A program made the translations under genes and the position numbers. Below are positions 1-14,918 of a stretch of 64,000 nucleotides of DNA, piece after piece; position 1 is the first letter of the stretch; each line of letters opens with the position of its first letter. Origin of the DNA: Pseudomonas yamanorum (GTDB taxonomy: Bacteria; Pseudomonadota; Gammaproteobacteria; Pseudomonadales; Pseudomonadaceae); contig NZ_LT629793.1 of NCBI RefSeq assembly GCF_900105735.1, forward strand, positions 2,914,001-2,978,000. Direction: 5' to 3'. A model generated the notes under the pieces. It was not told the origin of the DNA. It made no database searches and saw nothing but the letters and a program-made list of their open reading frames with translations.

Positions 1-1
1 G

Positions 2-2827
2 CTGTCCCTCGACCTGCTGGAACGCCTGTGCTTCGAGCCGCAACTGACCGGCTGGAACGGTATCGGCTTCGTGATCCAGGCTTACCAGAAGCGTTGCCCG
101 TATGTGATCGACTACGTGATCGACCTGGCACGCCGCAGCCGCCATCGCCTGATGATCCGCCTGGTGAAAGGCGCGTACTGGGACAGCGAAATCAAGCGCG
201 CCCAGGTCGAAGGCCTGGAAGGCTATCCGGTCTACACCCGCAAGGTGTACACCGACGTTTCCTACATTGCCTGTGCACGCAAACTGCTCTCGGTCCCGGA
301 AGTTATCTACCCGCAGTTCGCCACCCACAACGCCCATACCTTGTCGGCGATCTACCACATCGCCGGCCAGAACTATTACCCCGGCCAGTACGAGTTCCAA
401 TGCCTGCACGGCATGGGCGAACCACTGTACGAGCAGGTTGTAGGCAAGGTCTCCGAAGGCAAGCTGAACCGTCCGTGCCGCGTGTACGCACCGGTCGGCA
501 CCCACGAGACATTGCTGGCTTACCTGGTGCGTCGCCTGCTGGAAAACGGCGCCAACACTTCGTTCGTCAACCGCATCGCCGACCAATCCATCTCGATCCA
601 GGAGTTGGTGGCCGATCCAGTGGCCAGCATCGAGCAGATGGCGACGCTGGAAGGCGGCTTCGGCCTGCCGCACCCGCGTATCCCGCTGCCCCGCGACCTG
701 TATGGTGCCGAGCGCGCCAACTCCGCCGGTATCGACCTGGCCAACGAACACCGTTTGGCGTCGCTGTCCTGCGCCTTGCTGGCCACCGCCCACAACAACT
801 GGAAAGCCGCGCCGATGCTCGGTTGCACCTCCAGCAATGAAGCCGCTGCGCCGGTGTTGAACCCGTCGGATCTGCGTGACGTGGTCGGCCACGTACAGGA
901 AGCGACTGTTGAAGACGTCGACAACGCCATCCAGTGCGCCCTGAAAGCCGGGCCCATCTGGCAGGCCACCCCGCCCGCCGAACGCGCCGCGATTCTCGAA
1001 CGCGCCGCTGACCTGATGGAAGGCGAGATCCAGCCACTGATGGGCCTGCTGGCCCGTGAAGCCGGCAAGACCTTCGCCAACGCCATCGCCGAAGTGCGTG
1101 AAGCCGTGGACTTCCTGCGTTACTACGCGGTGCAGGCCCGTAACGATTTCACCAACGACGCCCACCGCCCACTGGGCCCAGTGGTGTGCATCAGCCCGTG
1201 GAACTTCCCGCTGGCGATCTTCAGTGGCCAGGTCGCCGCCGCACTGGCCGCCGGTAACCCGGTGCTGGCCAAGCCTGCCGAGCAAACACCACTGGTGGCC
1301 GCACAAGCCGTGCGCCTGTTGCTGGAAGCCGGGATTCCGGAAGGCGTGCTGCAACTGCTGCCGGGCCAGGGCGAAACCGTCGGTGCCCGCCTGGTGGGTG
1401 ATGAGCGCGTCAAGGGCGTGATGTTCACCGGCTCCACCGAAGTCGCGCGTCTGCTGCAACGCAACGTCGCCGGCCGCCTGGATGCACAGGGTCGTCCGAT
1501 CCCGCTGATCGCCGAAACCGGTGGCCAGAACGCGATGATCGTCGATTCCTCGGCGCTCACCGAACAAGTCGTGATCGACGTAGTGTCCTCGGCCTTCGAC
1601 AGTGCCGGCCAACGCTGCTCGGCCCTGCGCGTGCTGTGCTTGCAGGAAGATTCCGCTGATCGCGTCATCGAAATGCTTAAAGGTGCCATGGCTGAATGCC
1701 GCCTCGGCAACCCGGAGCGCCTGTCGGTGGACATTGGCCCGGTGATCGACGCCGAAGCCAAGGCCGGCATCGAGAAACACATCCAGGCCATGCGCGACAA
1801 AGGTCGCAACGTTTACCAGGTCGCCATTGCCGATAGCGAAGAGATCAAGCGCGGCACCTTCGTGATGCCAACCCTGATCGAACTGGAAAGCTTCGACGAG
1901 CTGCAACGGGAGATCTTCGGCCCGGTGCTGCACGTGGTGCGCTACAAGCGCAAAGAGATCGACCAGCTTATCGGCCAGATCAATGCCTCCGGCTACGGCC
2001 TGACCCTGGGCGTGCACACCCGCATCGACGAGACCATCGCCAAGGTGATCGACAACGTCCATGCCGGTAACGTCTACGTTAACCGCAACATCGTGGGTGC
2101 CGTGGTCGGCGTGCAGCCGTTCGGCGGCGAAGGTTTGTCGGGTACTGGCCCGAAAGCTGGCGGCCCGCTGTATCTGTACCGTCTGCTGTCGACCCGTCCT
2201 ACCGATGCCATCGAGCAATCCTTCGTTCGCGGTGATGCCGTGACAGCACCGGATGTTCGCCTGCGGGATGCCATGAGCAAGCCGCTGACCGCCCTGCGAG
2301 CCTGGGCCGACAGCAACAAGCTCAGCGACTTGAGCGCCCTGTGCGTGCAGTTCGCCGCGCAATCCCAAAGCGGCATCACCCGCCAATTGGCCGGCCCGAC
2401 CGGCGAGCGCAACAGCTACGCCATCCTGCCCCGCGAGCACGTGTTGTGCCTGGCGGAAGTGGAAGGCGACCTGCTCACGCAACTGGCAGCGGTACTCGCA
2501 GTCGGCGGCTCGGCGGTATGGCCGGAGACTGAATTGACCAAGGCCGTGTTCGCACGTTTGCCGAAGGAGCTTCAGGCGAAGGTCAAGCTGGTGGCTGACT
2601 GGACCAAGGATGAAACCGTATTTGATGCCGTGCTGCATCACGGCGATTCCGACCAACTGCGCGGGGTTTGCCAGCAAGTGGCCAAGCGTGGCGGGGCGAT
2701 TGTCGGGGTTCACGGGTTGTCTTCGGGCGAAACCGGGATTGCCCTGGAGCGCCTGGTGATCGAGCGGGCGTTGAGCGTCAACACCGCTGCGGCGGGCGGT
2801 AACGCCAGCCTGATGACCATCGGCTAA
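2..2827 (+). CDS. putA: Proline dehydrogenase / P5C dehydrogenase PutA, C-terminal part (5' end outside window)
   Basis: Bifunctional proline catabolic enzyme that oxidises proline to pyrroline-5-carboxylate and then to glutamate. The frame is open from base 2, so the gene begins upstream of the window; the first ATG in this window is not the start. Visible are the C-terminal part of the proline dehydrogenase barrel (to about base 700) and a complete aldehyde dehydrogenase domain (about 880-2250) with the GQRCS catalytic cysteine near base 1617 and the AETGG glutamate near 1516. A C-terminal tail of about 190 residues follows, as in long trifunctional PutA proteins. Whether the N-terminal DNA-binding domain exists cannot be seen. 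The gene is followed by a REP palindrome. Confidence 0.96.
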   Translation: MSLDLLERLCFEPQLTGWNGIGFVIQAYQKRCPYVIDYVIDLARRSRHRLMIRLVKGAYWDSEIKRAQVEGLEGYPVYTRKVYTDVSYIACARKLLSVPEVIYPQFATHNAHTLSAIYHIAGQNYYPGQYEFQCLHGMGEPLYEQVVGKVSEGKLNRPCRVYAPVGTHETLLAYLVRRLLENGANTSFVNRIADQSISIQELVADPVASIEQMATLEGGFGLPHPRIPLPRDLYGAERANSAGIDLANEHRLASLSCALLATAHNNWKAAPMLGCTSSNEAAAPVLNPSDLRDVVGHVQEATVEDVDNAIQCALKAGPIWQATPPAERAAILERAADLMEGEIQPLMGLLAREAGKTFANAIAEVREAVDFLRYYAVQARNDFTNDAHRPLGPVVCISPWNFPLAIFSGQVAAALAAGNPVLAKPAEQTPLVAAQAVRLLLEAGIPEGVLQLLPGQGETVGARLVGDERVKGVMFTGSTEVARLLQRNVAGRLDAQGRPIPLIAETGGQNAMIVDSSALTEQVVIDVVSSAFDSAGQRCSALRVLCLQEDSADRVIEMLKGAMAECRLGNPERLSVDIGPVIDAEAKAGIEKHIQAMRDKGRNVYQVAIADSEEIKRGTFVMPTLIELESFDELQREIFGPVLHVVRYKRKEIDQLIGQINASGYGLTLGVHTRIDETIAKVIDNVHAGNVYVNRNIVGAVVGVQPFGGEGLSGTGPKAGGPLYLYRLLSTRPTDAIEQSFVRGDAVTAPDVRLRDAMSKPLTALRAWADSNKLSDLSALCVQFAAQSQSGITRQLAGPTGERNSYAILPREHVLCLAEVEGDLLTQLAAVLAVGGSAVWPETELTKAVFARLPKELQAKVKLVADWTKDETVFDAVLHHGDSDQLRGVCQQVAKRGGAIVGVHGLSSGETGIALERLVIERALSVNTAAAGGNASLMTIG

Positions 2828-2847
2828 CTGACGGAACGCGGTCAAAA

Positions 2848-2937
2848 TGTGGGAGCGGGCTTGCTCGCGAATGCGGAGTGTCAGTCGCCAGATGTACTGA
2901 CTGATCCACCGCATTCGCGAGCAAGCCCGCTCCCACA
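2848..2937. repeat. REP/REPIN palindrome, GCGGGCTTGCTCGC type
   Basis: Two inverted copies of the TGTGGGAGCGGGCTTGCTCG motif flank a short variable middle. The element lies between putA and the acyl-CoA dehydrogenase gene. Its arms match those at 7281, 37170 and 53196 almost base for base. It has no T-run, so it is not a standard intrinsic terminator. Confidence 0.93.
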
Positions 2938-3056
2938 CTGACCGTGTTTGCAACTCACCGCTGTTGTTTGGCCCCTCCATCACCCAGATCAATCTTGCTA
3001 TCCAGCCTCTATTTGCGCACTTAGACTCAGGCCCATTCCCACACAGGTAAGCCGCC

Positions 3057-4859
3057 ATGTCCGAGACGCTGCTCAGTTCCCGCAATCTGGCTTTCGAGCT
3101 GTACGAAGTCCTCGATGCCGAGGGCCTGACCCAGCGCGAGCGGTTTGCCGAACATAACCGCGAGACCTTCGACGCCGCCATCGGCACCGCCCGCAGCATT
3201 GCCGAGAAGTTCTTCGCCCCCCACAACCGCAAGGGTGACGAGAACGAACCGCGCTACGAGAACGGTCAGGCGATTCTGATTCCTGAAGTGAAACCGGCGG
3301 TGGATGCCTTCCTCGAAGCCGGCTTTCTCAATGCGGCCCGCAGCTTCGAAGCCGGCGGCATGCAATTGCCTACCCTGCTGTCCCAGGCCTGTTTTGCACA
3401 CTTCCAGTCGGCCAACGCCGCTTCCACGTCCTACCCGTTCCTGACCATGGGCGCCGCCAACCTGATCGAGAGCTTCGGCACCGAGGAGCAGAAACAACGC
3501 TTCCTGCAACCGATGATCGAAGGCCGTTTCTTCGGCACCATGGCCTTGACCGAGCCCCACGCCGGTTCTTCGCTGTCGGACATTCGTACTCGCGCAGAGC
3601 CGGCGGCTGACGGCAGCTATCACCTCAAGGGCAACAAGATCTTCATCTCCGGCGGCGATCACCCGCTGTCGGAAAACATCGTGCACATGGTGCTGGCCAA
3701 GCTGCCGGACGCGCCCGCCGGGGTGAAGGGCATTTCGCTGTTTATCGTGCCCAAATTCCTGGTCAACGACGACGGCAGCCTGGGCAAACGCAATGATGTG
3801 CTGCTGGCCGGGCTGTTTCACAAGATGGGTTGGCGCGGCACTACCTCGACCGCGCTGAATTTCGGCGATAACGGCGAGTGTGTCGGCTACCTGGTGGGCA
3901 AGCCGCATCAGGGCCTGAGTTGCATGTTCCAGATGATGAACGAAGCGCGGATCGGCGTGGGCATGGGCGCGGTGATGCTCGGTTACGCCGGCTACCTGTA
4001 CTCCCTGGAATACGCCCGCGAGCGCCCGCAAGGCCGCCTGCCCGACAGCAAGGACCCGAACACCGCGCCGGTGTCGATCATTCAGCACGCGGACATCAAG
4101 CGCATGCTGTTGACCCAAAAAGCCTACGTGGAAGGTGCCTTCGACCTTGGCCTGTACGCCGCACGCCTGTTCGACGACACCACCACCCTGGAAACGGAAG
4201 CTGGGCGCAAACAGGCCCACGAACTGCTGGACCTGCTGACGCCTATCGTCAAATCCTGGCCGTCGGAGTTTTGCCTTAAAGCCAACGAACTGGCGATCCA
4301 GATCCTCGGCGGCCATGGCTACACCCGCGAATACCCGGTGGAACAGTACTACCGCGACAATCGCCTGAATCCGATCCATGAAGGCACCCACGGTATTCAG
4401 TCGCTGGATTTGCTCGGGCGCAAGCTGGCGCAGAACGGCGGTGCGGGCTTGAAGCAACTGATCCGCCTGATCGCCGAGACCGGCGCGCGGGCACAGGTAT
4501 ACCCGTCACTGACTGCCTTACGGGAACCGCTGGAACAACTGGTAACGCGCCTGCAAGAGGTCACCCTCGGCCTGCTGACGGATCTCGCCCAGGGCAAGGT
4601 CAACAGCAGCCTGGCGAACTCGGCGCTGTACCTGAAAGTGTTCGGGCATACGGTGATTGGCTGGCGCTGGCTGGAACAGGCGATTCGCGCCGAGGAAGGG
4701 CTGGCCAAGGGCAATGCTGCCGATGTCGCCTTCTATAAGGGCAAGCTCCAGGCCGCCCGGTACTTCCTGACGTGGGAAATACCGGGCGGCCATCATGAAC
4801 TGGCGATTCTCGAGGCACGTGATGACACGTGCCTGGGGATGCAGGATGAGTGGTTCTAA
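3057..4859 (+). CDS. Acyl-CoA dehydrogenase, large 600-residue type (DmdC/FadE-like)
   Basis: FAD-dependent acyl-CoA dehydrogenase introducing a trans-2 double bond into an acyl-CoA; the true substrate cannot be read from sequence. At 600 residues it belongs to the long class with an extra N-terminal segment and a C-terminal helical extension, often annotated as 3-methylmercaptopropionyl-CoA dehydrogenase-like. Visible motifs are TEPHAGSS in the middle domain (about residue 165), GGHGYTREY (about 418) and IHEGTHGIQ, whose Glu442 sits where the catalytic base is in this family. A signal sequence is absent, so it should be cytosolic. Its stop overlaps by 3 bases the stop of the convergent zapA-like gene. 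Confidence 0.9.
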   Translation: MSETLLSSRNLAFELYEVLDAEGLTQRERFAEHNRETFDAAIGTARSIAEKFFAPHNRKGDENEPRYENGQAILIPEVKPAVDAFLEAGFLNAARSFEAGGMQLPTLLSQACFAHFQSANAASTSYPFLTMGAANLIESFGTEEQKQRFLQPMIEGRFFGTMALTEPHAGSSLSDIRTRAEPAADGSYHLKGNKIFISGGDHPLSENIVHMVLAKLPDAPAGVKGISLFIVPKFLVNDDGSLGKRNDVLLAGLFHKMGWRGTTSTALNFGDNGECVGYLVGKPHQGLSCMFQMMNEARIGVGMGAVMLGYAGYLYSLEYARERPQGRLPDSKDPNTAPVSIIQHADIKRMLLTQKAYVEGAFDLGLYAARLFDDTTTLETEAGRKQAHELLDLLTPIVKSWPSEFCLKANELAIQILGGHGYTREYPVEQYYRDNRLNPIHEGTHGIQSLDLLGRKLAQNGGAGLKQLIRLIAETGARAQVYPSLTALREPLEQLVTRLQEVTLGLLTDLAQGKVNSSLANSALYLKVFGHTVIGWRWLEQAIRAEEGLAKGNAADVAFYKGKLQAARYFLTWEIPGGHHELAILEARDDTCLGMQDEWF

Positions 4860-5149
4860 GGCTGTCCGATCGCCTTGGAAATCACTTCGACCGTGGCGCT
4901 GACTTGCTCTTGGTAACGGTCGAGTTCCTGCTGATGGTGCTTTTGCATTTCGATCTGCTCGGCGCACAGGTTCAGCGCCGCCAGCACCAATAGCTTGTCA
5001 CCGATCAGCGTCGGATACTTTTTCTTGGTGGTGGCCAGGGATGCCTTGAGCATCGTCACGGCGCTCATCAGGGTGTTGTCTTCCCCTTCCGGTGCCTTGA
5101 TCGAGTAATCCTCACCGAGAATCGAAACGACCTTTATCCCTTCATTCAT
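4856..5149 (-). CDS. zapA: ZapA-like cell division protein, divergent paralogue
   Basis: A 97-residue protein of the ZapA family, small dimer/tetramer proteins that cross-link FtsZ filaments at the septum. It has the N-terminal beta segment (KVVSILGEDYSIKAP), the central ALNL stretch and a C-terminal coiled coil. The sequence differs from the Pseudomonas ZapA I know, which begins MSQSNT and lies beside the 6S RNA gene. Here there is no 6S RNA: the gene ends directly in the convergent dehydrogenase gene. The start overlaps the stop of the coiled-coil gene upstream (ATGA type), so the two are translationally coupled. It is best read as a second ZapA-type protein; a role at the divisome is inference. 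Confidence 0.82.
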   Translation of the reverse strand: MNEGIKVVSILGEDYSIKAPEGEDNTLMSAVTMLKASLATTKKKYPTLIGDKLLVLAALNLCAEQIEMQKHHQQELDRYQEQVSATVEVISKAIGQP

Positions 5150-5376
5150 GCGCTGACAGGACCTGCGCTCACACGCTCAACCAACGCCTGGATACGGGCA
5201 GCGGTGGCGCCCTGCTTTTCTTCCTGCTCCATCAGGTTCAGCTGCAAGCTGTCGTTTTCATCCTTGGCGCGAGCCAGTTCGGCCTTGAGGGATTCGTTGG
5301 TGCCCAGCAGATCCTGGTTCTGCTGTACCAGGTCACTGACCAGTTGTTCCAATTGGCTGAGGGATGCTTCTAACAT
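5146..5376 (-). CDS. Small coiled-coil protein, TIGR02449/ZapB-like, partner of the ZapA-like protein
   Basis: Predicted 76-residue, almost wholly helical protein with heptad-like Leu/Ile spacing from residue 1 to about 65 (LEQLVSDLVQQNQDLL, then KAELARAKDENDSLQLNL). I chose the ATG at 5376 because the frame's upstream extension is rich in Arg and Pro and unlike the family. Small coiled-coil proteins of this kind sit directly upstream of zapA in Pseudomonas, and this pair repeats that arrangement at another place. The 4-base overlap with zapA supports joint expression. Function is unproven; a ZapB-like bridge in the Z-ring layer is the natural guess. Confidence 0.75.
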   Translation of the reverse strand: MLEASLSQLEQLVSDLVQQNQDLLGTNESLKAELARAKDENDSLQLNLMEQEEKQGATAARIQALVERVSAGPVSA

Positions 5377-5653
5377 TTTGATTTCTCGGGCTTTTTCAAA
5401 GGGCGGTGACGATAAAGAAAAATCACCTCGGATGCCAGGGTTATCCCTGGCGCGGGGCCTTGATTTTACAGGGCAGGCCACGCTTTCGAGCCTTAGTGAC
5501 TGCATTTATGGCATCTGGTTCCTGAATCCCGTCGGACCGTCCCGCGCTGCGACAAAAGCGCGCACCCCCTCAAGACTTTAGTCGTATGACCGATAGGTCA
5601 TGGACACCCCGCCCAAACCTCGCATGGATCGCGCTTCTCCCCAGGATCACAGC

Positions 5654-7279
5654 ATGTCTCTTCGTAATATGAATATCGCGCCGCGGGCCTTCCTCGGCTT
5701 CGCGTTGATTGGCGCGCTGATGTTGTTTCTCGGCGTGTTCGCGTTGAACCAGATGAGCAAGATTCGCGCGGCGACGGAAGACATTACCCTCAGCAGCGTG
5801 CCGAGCATTCGCGCCCTGGACGAGTTCACCCAGCTGACCCTGCGCCTGCGGGTGCTGTCCTATCGCCTGCTGACCAACCGCGAGCCCGACGTCCAGCAAA
5901 AGACCCTCGAAGCGTTTGATGTGCGCAATCAACAGATTCGTACCGCGCAGGCGGTCTACGAGAAGCTGATCGACAGCAGCGAAGAGCGCGCCGCCTATGA
6001 CGAGTACGTGCGTCTTTTGGGCCAGTACCACCAGATCGAAGAACGCATGAAGAGCCTGTCCCGGGCCAATCAGGTGGACGAACTGCGTACCCTGCTGAAC
6101 ACCGAGCTGCTGAACAACTCGGAACAGGTCAACGCCGTACTGAACCGCCTGCTGGACATCAATAACAAGATGGCCACCGCCACCAACCAGCAAGCCGCCG
6201 ACCAATACGACATGGCCTTTGAGCTGGTGGTGATCCTGCTGATCCTGGCCACGGCGCTGACCATGCTGTTCGCCTGGTTGCTGACCCGCAGCATCACCCT
6301 GCCGATCGCCCAGGCCCTGGACGCCGCTGAGGAAATTGCCGAAGGCAACCTGACGCGCCCGATCAAGGTCGAAGGCAACGACGAAGCCGGCCGACTGCTG
6401 TTGGCGATGGCCAAGATGCAGGACAAGTTGAAGGACACCTTGCAGCGCATCGCCGGCTCGGCCACCCAGCTGGCTTCCGCGGCAGAAGAACTGAACGCCG
6501 TGACCGACGAAAGCGCCCGCGGCCTGACTCAGCAAAACAATGAAATCGAACAAGCCGCCACGGCCGTCAACGAGATGACCAGTGCGGTTGAAGAAGTGGC
6601 CCGCAACGCGGTCAGCACCTCCGAAGCTTCGAAAAACGCGACCTCCTCGGCCGGCGATGGCCGTGACCTGGTGCAGGAAACCGTCGGCGCCATCGAGCGC
6701 ATGAGCAGTGACGTACAAGCCACTGCGACCCTGATCGGCAACCTGGCGGAAGAATCCCGGGACATCGGCAAGGTGCTGGACGTGATTCGTGGCCTGGCCG
6801 ACCAGACCAACCTGCTGGCCCTGAACGCCGCGATTGAAGCGGCGCGCGCCGGTGAAGCCGGGCGTGGTTTTGCGGTAGTGGCGGATGAAGTGCGGGCCCT
6901 GGCCCATCGCACCCAGCAGTCCACCAGCGAGATCGAGCGGATGATCGGCAGCATCCAGGCCGGTACCGAGCATGCGGTGGATTCGATGCGTAACAGCACC
7001 GAGCGTGCGGAGTCGACGCTGAATATCGCCAAGGGTGCGGGGATGTCGCTGGATACCATCAACACCGCCATCGTCGAAATCAACGAACGCAACCTGGTGA
7101 TCGCCAGCGCCGCTGAAGAGCAGGCTCAGGTGGCGCGGGAAGTGGATCGCAACCTGGTGAACATTCGTGACTTGTCGGTGCAGTCGGCAACCGGCGCCAG
7201 CCAGACCAGTGCGGCGAGCAGCGAGCTGTCGCGTTTGGCGGTGGATTTGAACGGGATGGTGGGGCGGTTTCGCCTCTAA
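5654..7279 (+). CDS. Methyl-accepting chemotaxis protein with four-helix-bundle sensor
   Basis: Chemoreceptor of 541 residues in the inner membrane that signals to CheA through CheW. Order: a first membrane helix (about 13-33), a periplasmic helical sensor of about 155 residues, a second membrane helix (about 190-212), HAMP (about 212-265), and a long cytoplasmic helical hairpin. The tip carries the highly conserved [19 protein letters not shown] stretch (about residues 390-410). The start at 5654 gives a compact positively charged N-terminus; the frame is open 54 bases further up but that part adds only polar residues. The sensor has no recognisable ligand motif. The stop lies one base before a REP palindrome. 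Confidence 0.94.
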   Translation: MSLRNMNIAPRAFLGFALIGALMLFLGVFALNQMSKIRAATEDITLSSVPSIRALDEFTQLTLRLRVLSYRLLTNREPDVQQKTLEAFDVRNQQIRTAQAVYEKLIDSSEERAAYDEYVRLLGQYHQIEERMKSLSRANQVDELRTLLNTELLNNSEQVNAVLNRLLDINNKMATATNQQAADQYDMAFELVVILLILATALTMLFAWLLTRSITLPIAQALDAAEEIAEGNLTRPIKVEGNDEAGRLLLAMAKMQDKLKDTLQRIAGSATQLASAAEELNAVTDESARGLTQQNNEIEQAATAVNEMTSAVEEVARNAVSTSEASKNATSSAGDGRDLVQETVGAIERMSSDVQATATLIGNLAEESRDIGKVLDVIRGLADQTNLLALNAAIEAARAGEAGRGFAVVADEVRALAHRTQQSTSEIERMIGSIQAGTEHAVDSMRNSTERAESTLNIAKGAGMSLDTINTAIVEINERNLVIASAAEEQAQVAREVDRNLVNIRDLSVQSATGASQTSAASSELSRLAVDLNGMVGRFRL

Positions 7280-7280
7280 A

Positions 7281-7369
7281 TGTGGGAGCGGGCTTGCTCG
7301 CGAAAGCGGTGGATCAGCTGTGCATAAGGCGACTGACACACCGCATTCGCGAGCAAGCCCGCTCCCACA
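7281..7369. repeat. REP/REPIN palindrome, GCGGGCTTGCTCGC type
   Basis: Inverted arms TGTGGGAGCGGGCTTGCTCG and its complement enclose about 45 bases. It begins one base after the chemoreceptor stop codon, as close to a gene end as such an element can sit. Confidence 0.93.
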
Positions 7370-7493
7370 TTGAATATGCGCCAGCCATTCAAAACCTTTT
7401 TGACAGCACAGCAATTCAACAGGTTAGAATCGCTGGCACGCAGACTGCATGGTCAGTTTGCGCCTCGTCTTTCCTGCTCATGGAGTACTGCCT

Positions 7494-9236
7494 TTGAATG
7501 CGACGACCATCAACAGCCTGTTCTTGATCGGCGCGTTGCTGGTAGGTGCGAGCATTCTGGTGAGTTCTCTTTCGTCCCGCCTGGGCATCCCGATCCTGGT
7601 GATCATCCTGGCCGTGGGCATGATCGCCGGCGTCGACGGCGGCGGCATCATCTTCGATAACTACCCGACTGCCTACCTCGTGGGCAACCTCGCCCTGGCC
7701 GTGATCCTGCTCGATGGCGGCTTGCGAACACGGGTGGCGAGTTTTCGCGTTGCGCTCTGGCCCGCGCTGTCCCTGGCGACGGTCGGGGTACTGATTACCA
7801 CCGGCCTCACCGGCATGGCAGCCGCTTGGCTGTTCAACCTCAACATCATTCAAGGCCTGCTGATCGGCGCCATCGTCGGCTCCACGGACGCTGCGGCGGT
7901 GTTCTCGCTGCTGGGCGGCAAGGGCTTGAACGAACGGGTCACCGCCAGCCTGGAAATCGAATCCGGCAGCAACGACCCGATGGCGGTGTTCCTCACCGTC
8001 ACCCTGATCGACATGCTTGCCAGCGGCCAGACCGGCCTGCACTGGAGCCTGCTGGGCCACCTGATCCGTGAGTTCGGCATCGGCGGCATCATCGGCCTGG
8101 GCGGCGGCTGGCTGATGCTGCAGATGGTCAACCGGATCAACCTGGCCAACGGCCTGTACCCGATCCTGGTAATTTCCGGCGGCCTGGTGGTGTTCGCCCT
8201 GACCAACGCCTTGCACGGCAGCGGCTTCCTCGCGGTGTACCTGTGCGGCCTGGTGATCGGCAATCGTCCGGTGCGCAGCCGCCATGGCATCTTGCATATG
8301 CTCGACGGCATGGCCTGGCTGGCACAGATCGGCATGTTTCTGGTGCTCGGCCTGCTGGTCACGCCCCATGATCTTCTGCCCATCGCGCTGCCGGCCCTGG
8401 GCCTGGCGCTGTGGATGATTCTCTTCGCACGGCCACTGTCGGTGATCGTCGGCCTGCTGCCGTTCAAGGCCTTCCACGGTCGAGAGAAAGCGTTTATCGC
8501 CTGGGTCGGCCTGCGCGGCGCGGTCCCGATCATTCTGGCGGTGTTCCCGCTGATGGCCGGCCTGCCCCACGCGCAGCTGTACTTCAACCTGGCGTTCTTC
8601 ATCGTGCTGGTGTCGTTGCTGGTGCAAGGCACGAGCCTGCCCTGGGTAGCCAAACTGTTGAAAGTGACGGTACCGCCCGAGCCCGCGCCAATTTCCCGCG
8701 CCGCCCTGGAAGTGCACGTCACCAGCGAGTGGGAGCTGTTCGTCTACCGCCTGGGCGCCGAGAAATGGTGCATCGGCGCCGCTCTGCGGGAACTGAAAAT
8801 GCCCGAAGGCACGCGGATCGCCGCGCTGTTTCGTGGCCAGCAACTGCTCCATCCGTCGGGTAGTACGGTGCTGGAAGTCGATGATTTGTTGTGTGTGATC
8901 GGCCATGAACACAACTTGCCGGCCCTCGGCAAACTGTTCAGCCAGGCACCACAACGGGGCCTCGACCTGCGCTTCTTCGGCGACTTCGTACTGGAAGGCG
9001 ACGCCCAGCTGGGCGCGGTTTCGGCGCTGTACGGGCTCAAGCTCGAGGGCATCGACCCGGACATGCCACTGAGCCGCTTCATCACCCAGAAAGTCGGTGG
9101 TGCGCCGGTGGTCGGCGACCAGGTGGAATGGAACAACACCATCTGGACCGTTGCGGTCATGGACGGGAACAAGATCGGCAAAGTTGGCGTCAGATTCCCC
9201 GAAGGAAGTCGCCCGGGCCCCGGACTCTTCCTCTAA
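7494..9236 (+). CDS. nhaP2: Potassium/proton antiporter, CPA1 family (NhaP2/CvrA)
   Basis: Inner-membrane K+(Na+)/H+ antiporter of 580 residues, the usual length of NhaP2. About twelve membrane segments fill residues 1-400, including [11 protein letters not shown] and [12 protein letters not shown], the core acidic motifs of CPA1 exchangers. A cytoplasmic tail follows with an RCK_C-like region (about 410-490) and a CorC/HlyC-type transporter-associated domain at the end. I chose the TTG at 7494: the product then starts [19 protein letters not shown] as in known orthologues, and GGAG lies 8 bases upstream (7482-7485). The ATG at 7449 has no ribosome site. The gene precedes mscK, so two osmotic/ionic stress genes are adjacent. 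Confidence 0.93.
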   Translation: MNATTINSLFLIGALLVGASILVSSLSSRLGIPILVIILAVGMIAGVDGGGIIFDNYPTAYLVGNLALAVILLDGGLRTRVASFRVALWPALSLATVGVLITTGLTGMAAAWLFNLNIIQGLLIGAIVGSTDAAAVFSLLGGKGLNERVTASLEIESGSNDPMAVFLTVTLIDMLASGQTGLHWSLLGHLIREFGIGGIIGLGGGWLMLQMVNRINLANGLYPILVISGGLVVFALTNALHGSGFLAVYLCGLVIGNRPVRSRHGILHMLDGMAWLAQIGMFLVLGLLVTPHDLLPIALPALGLALWMILFARPLSVIVGLLPFKAFHGREKAFIAWVGLRGAVPIILAVFPLMAGLPHAQLYFNLAFFIVLVSLLVQGTSLPWVAKLLKVTVPPEPAPISRAALEVHVTSEWELFVYRLGAEKWCIGAALRELKMPEGTRIAALFRGQQLLHPSGSTVLEVDDLLCVIGHEHNLPALGKLFSQAPQRGLDLRFFGDFVLEGDAQLGAVSALYGLKLEGIDPDMPLSRFITQKVGGAPVVGDQVEWNNTIWTVAVMDGNKIGKVGVRFPEGSRPGPGLFL

Positions 9237-9306
9237 ACTGCGGGGCGACGGCGCGCCAGTCGATGTCAGGACGCCCCCTATTTATCACCTTGCTCGACCG
9301 GTCTCT

Positions 9307-14170
<4,864 letters not shown>

Positions 14171-14176
14171 CGCGAC

Positions 14177-14578
14177 CTAGATAAAGGTTTCCACTGAAAC
14201 CCCAAAGCGCTCCGCCAGCCAACGAATCTGCCGCAGGTTGAGCTGGCGTTTGCCACTAAGTACTTCAGAGACAACCGACTGCGCACCAACGCCCGGGAGA
14301 TCACTTTGGGTCAAGCCATGCTCTCGCATCATTGAACGTAGCACTTCAACGCCACTGGCAACGGGCATCGGCCGGTGCTCGAGATCGTAGGCCTCGATCC
14401 AGTCACTGAGGATGTCCACTAGGCTCATGAGCGGGCTGGATTCATCTTCGCCTATCAGGTCGAGCAATTCGTCGAGGGCGCTGACCAAGGTATCGTAGTC
14501 CGCCTCGTTTCTTGGCTTGCGCAGCAATGGCGAAACAAATTGCCAGTGTTCGGCAGCCTGCCTGATGAGTGCGCTCAT
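14177..14578 (-). CDS. higA: Antitoxin of the HigA type, helix-turn-helix
   Basis: Antitoxin of 133 residues. The N-terminal half is a toxin-binding/helical region rich in acidic residues (DELLDLIGEDESS); the C-terminal half (about 75-130) is a Cro/C1-type helix-turn-helix with GLTQSDLPGVGAQSVVSEVLSGKR. The start is the ATG at 14578, whose ATGA overlaps the toxin stop. Toxin gene first, antitoxin second is the order typical of higBA. It probably binds the palindrome at 14919-14939 and represses its own operon. Confidence 0.88.
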   Translation of the reverse strand: MSALIRQAAEHWQFVSPLLRKPRNEADYDTLVSALDELLDLIGEDESSPLMSLVDILSDWIEAYDLEHRPMPVASGVEVLRSMMREHGLTQSDLPGVGAQSVVSEVLSGKRQLNLRQIRWLAERFGVSVETFI

Positions 14579-14871
14579 CTGATTTTCTCCTTCCATTTAC
14601 CTTGCTCATATTCACGGTGATCGAACAGGTACTTGATATAAATTCGTTGTACTTGGTAATGAACGAAGGCAATCAACCTCAGCTTATTGCCCCCGATGTC
14701 AAACACATGGAACTGCCCGACTTTGTCTGTTGCAGGGAACATTCCTTTCATCGACGCAAAGTCGGCGGGACTGTTGCGTTTCATTCTGCGATACCACTCA
14801 TCCAGTGCTGTGGCTGAATGCGGCCATCTTTCTTTCGCTTCCCATATCCTTTTTTCGCTGATCACTCGCAT
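14575..14871 (-). CDS. higB: Toxin of the HigB type (RelE superfamily mRNA interferase)
   Basis: Basic protein of 98 residues with the order of the HigB family: N-terminal RVISEKRIWEAKERW, the middle NSPADFASMK region, the core FDIGGNKLRLIAFVHY and the end YIKYLFDHREYE, followed by a Lys/Arg-rich tail. Members cleave mRNA at the ribosome. A good ribosome site (AAGGA) lies 6-7 bases before the ATG. The stop overlaps the higA start by 4 bases. Confidence 0.88.
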   Translation of the reverse strand: MRVISEKRIWEAKERWPHSATALDEWYRRMKRNSPADFASMKGMFPATDKVGQFHVFDIGGNKLRLIAFVHYQVQRIYIKYLFDHREYEQGKWKEKIR

Positions 14872-14918
14872 GCAACATCCTTATCGCATCTTGCTATGAA
14901 GGTTAGTCTTGCCGAAAA

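Noticed and set aside
4700..4860. Possible 6S RNA (ssrS) downstream of the zapA-like gene
   Set aside because: The space is fully used by the convergent dehydrogenase gene and no 6S-like sequence is seen there or in the region before the coiled-coil gene.
9097..9306. N-terminal extension of mscK by 70 residues
   Set aside because: The extension is the shadow of the nhaP2 3' end and would bury a clear signal peptide starting at 9307.
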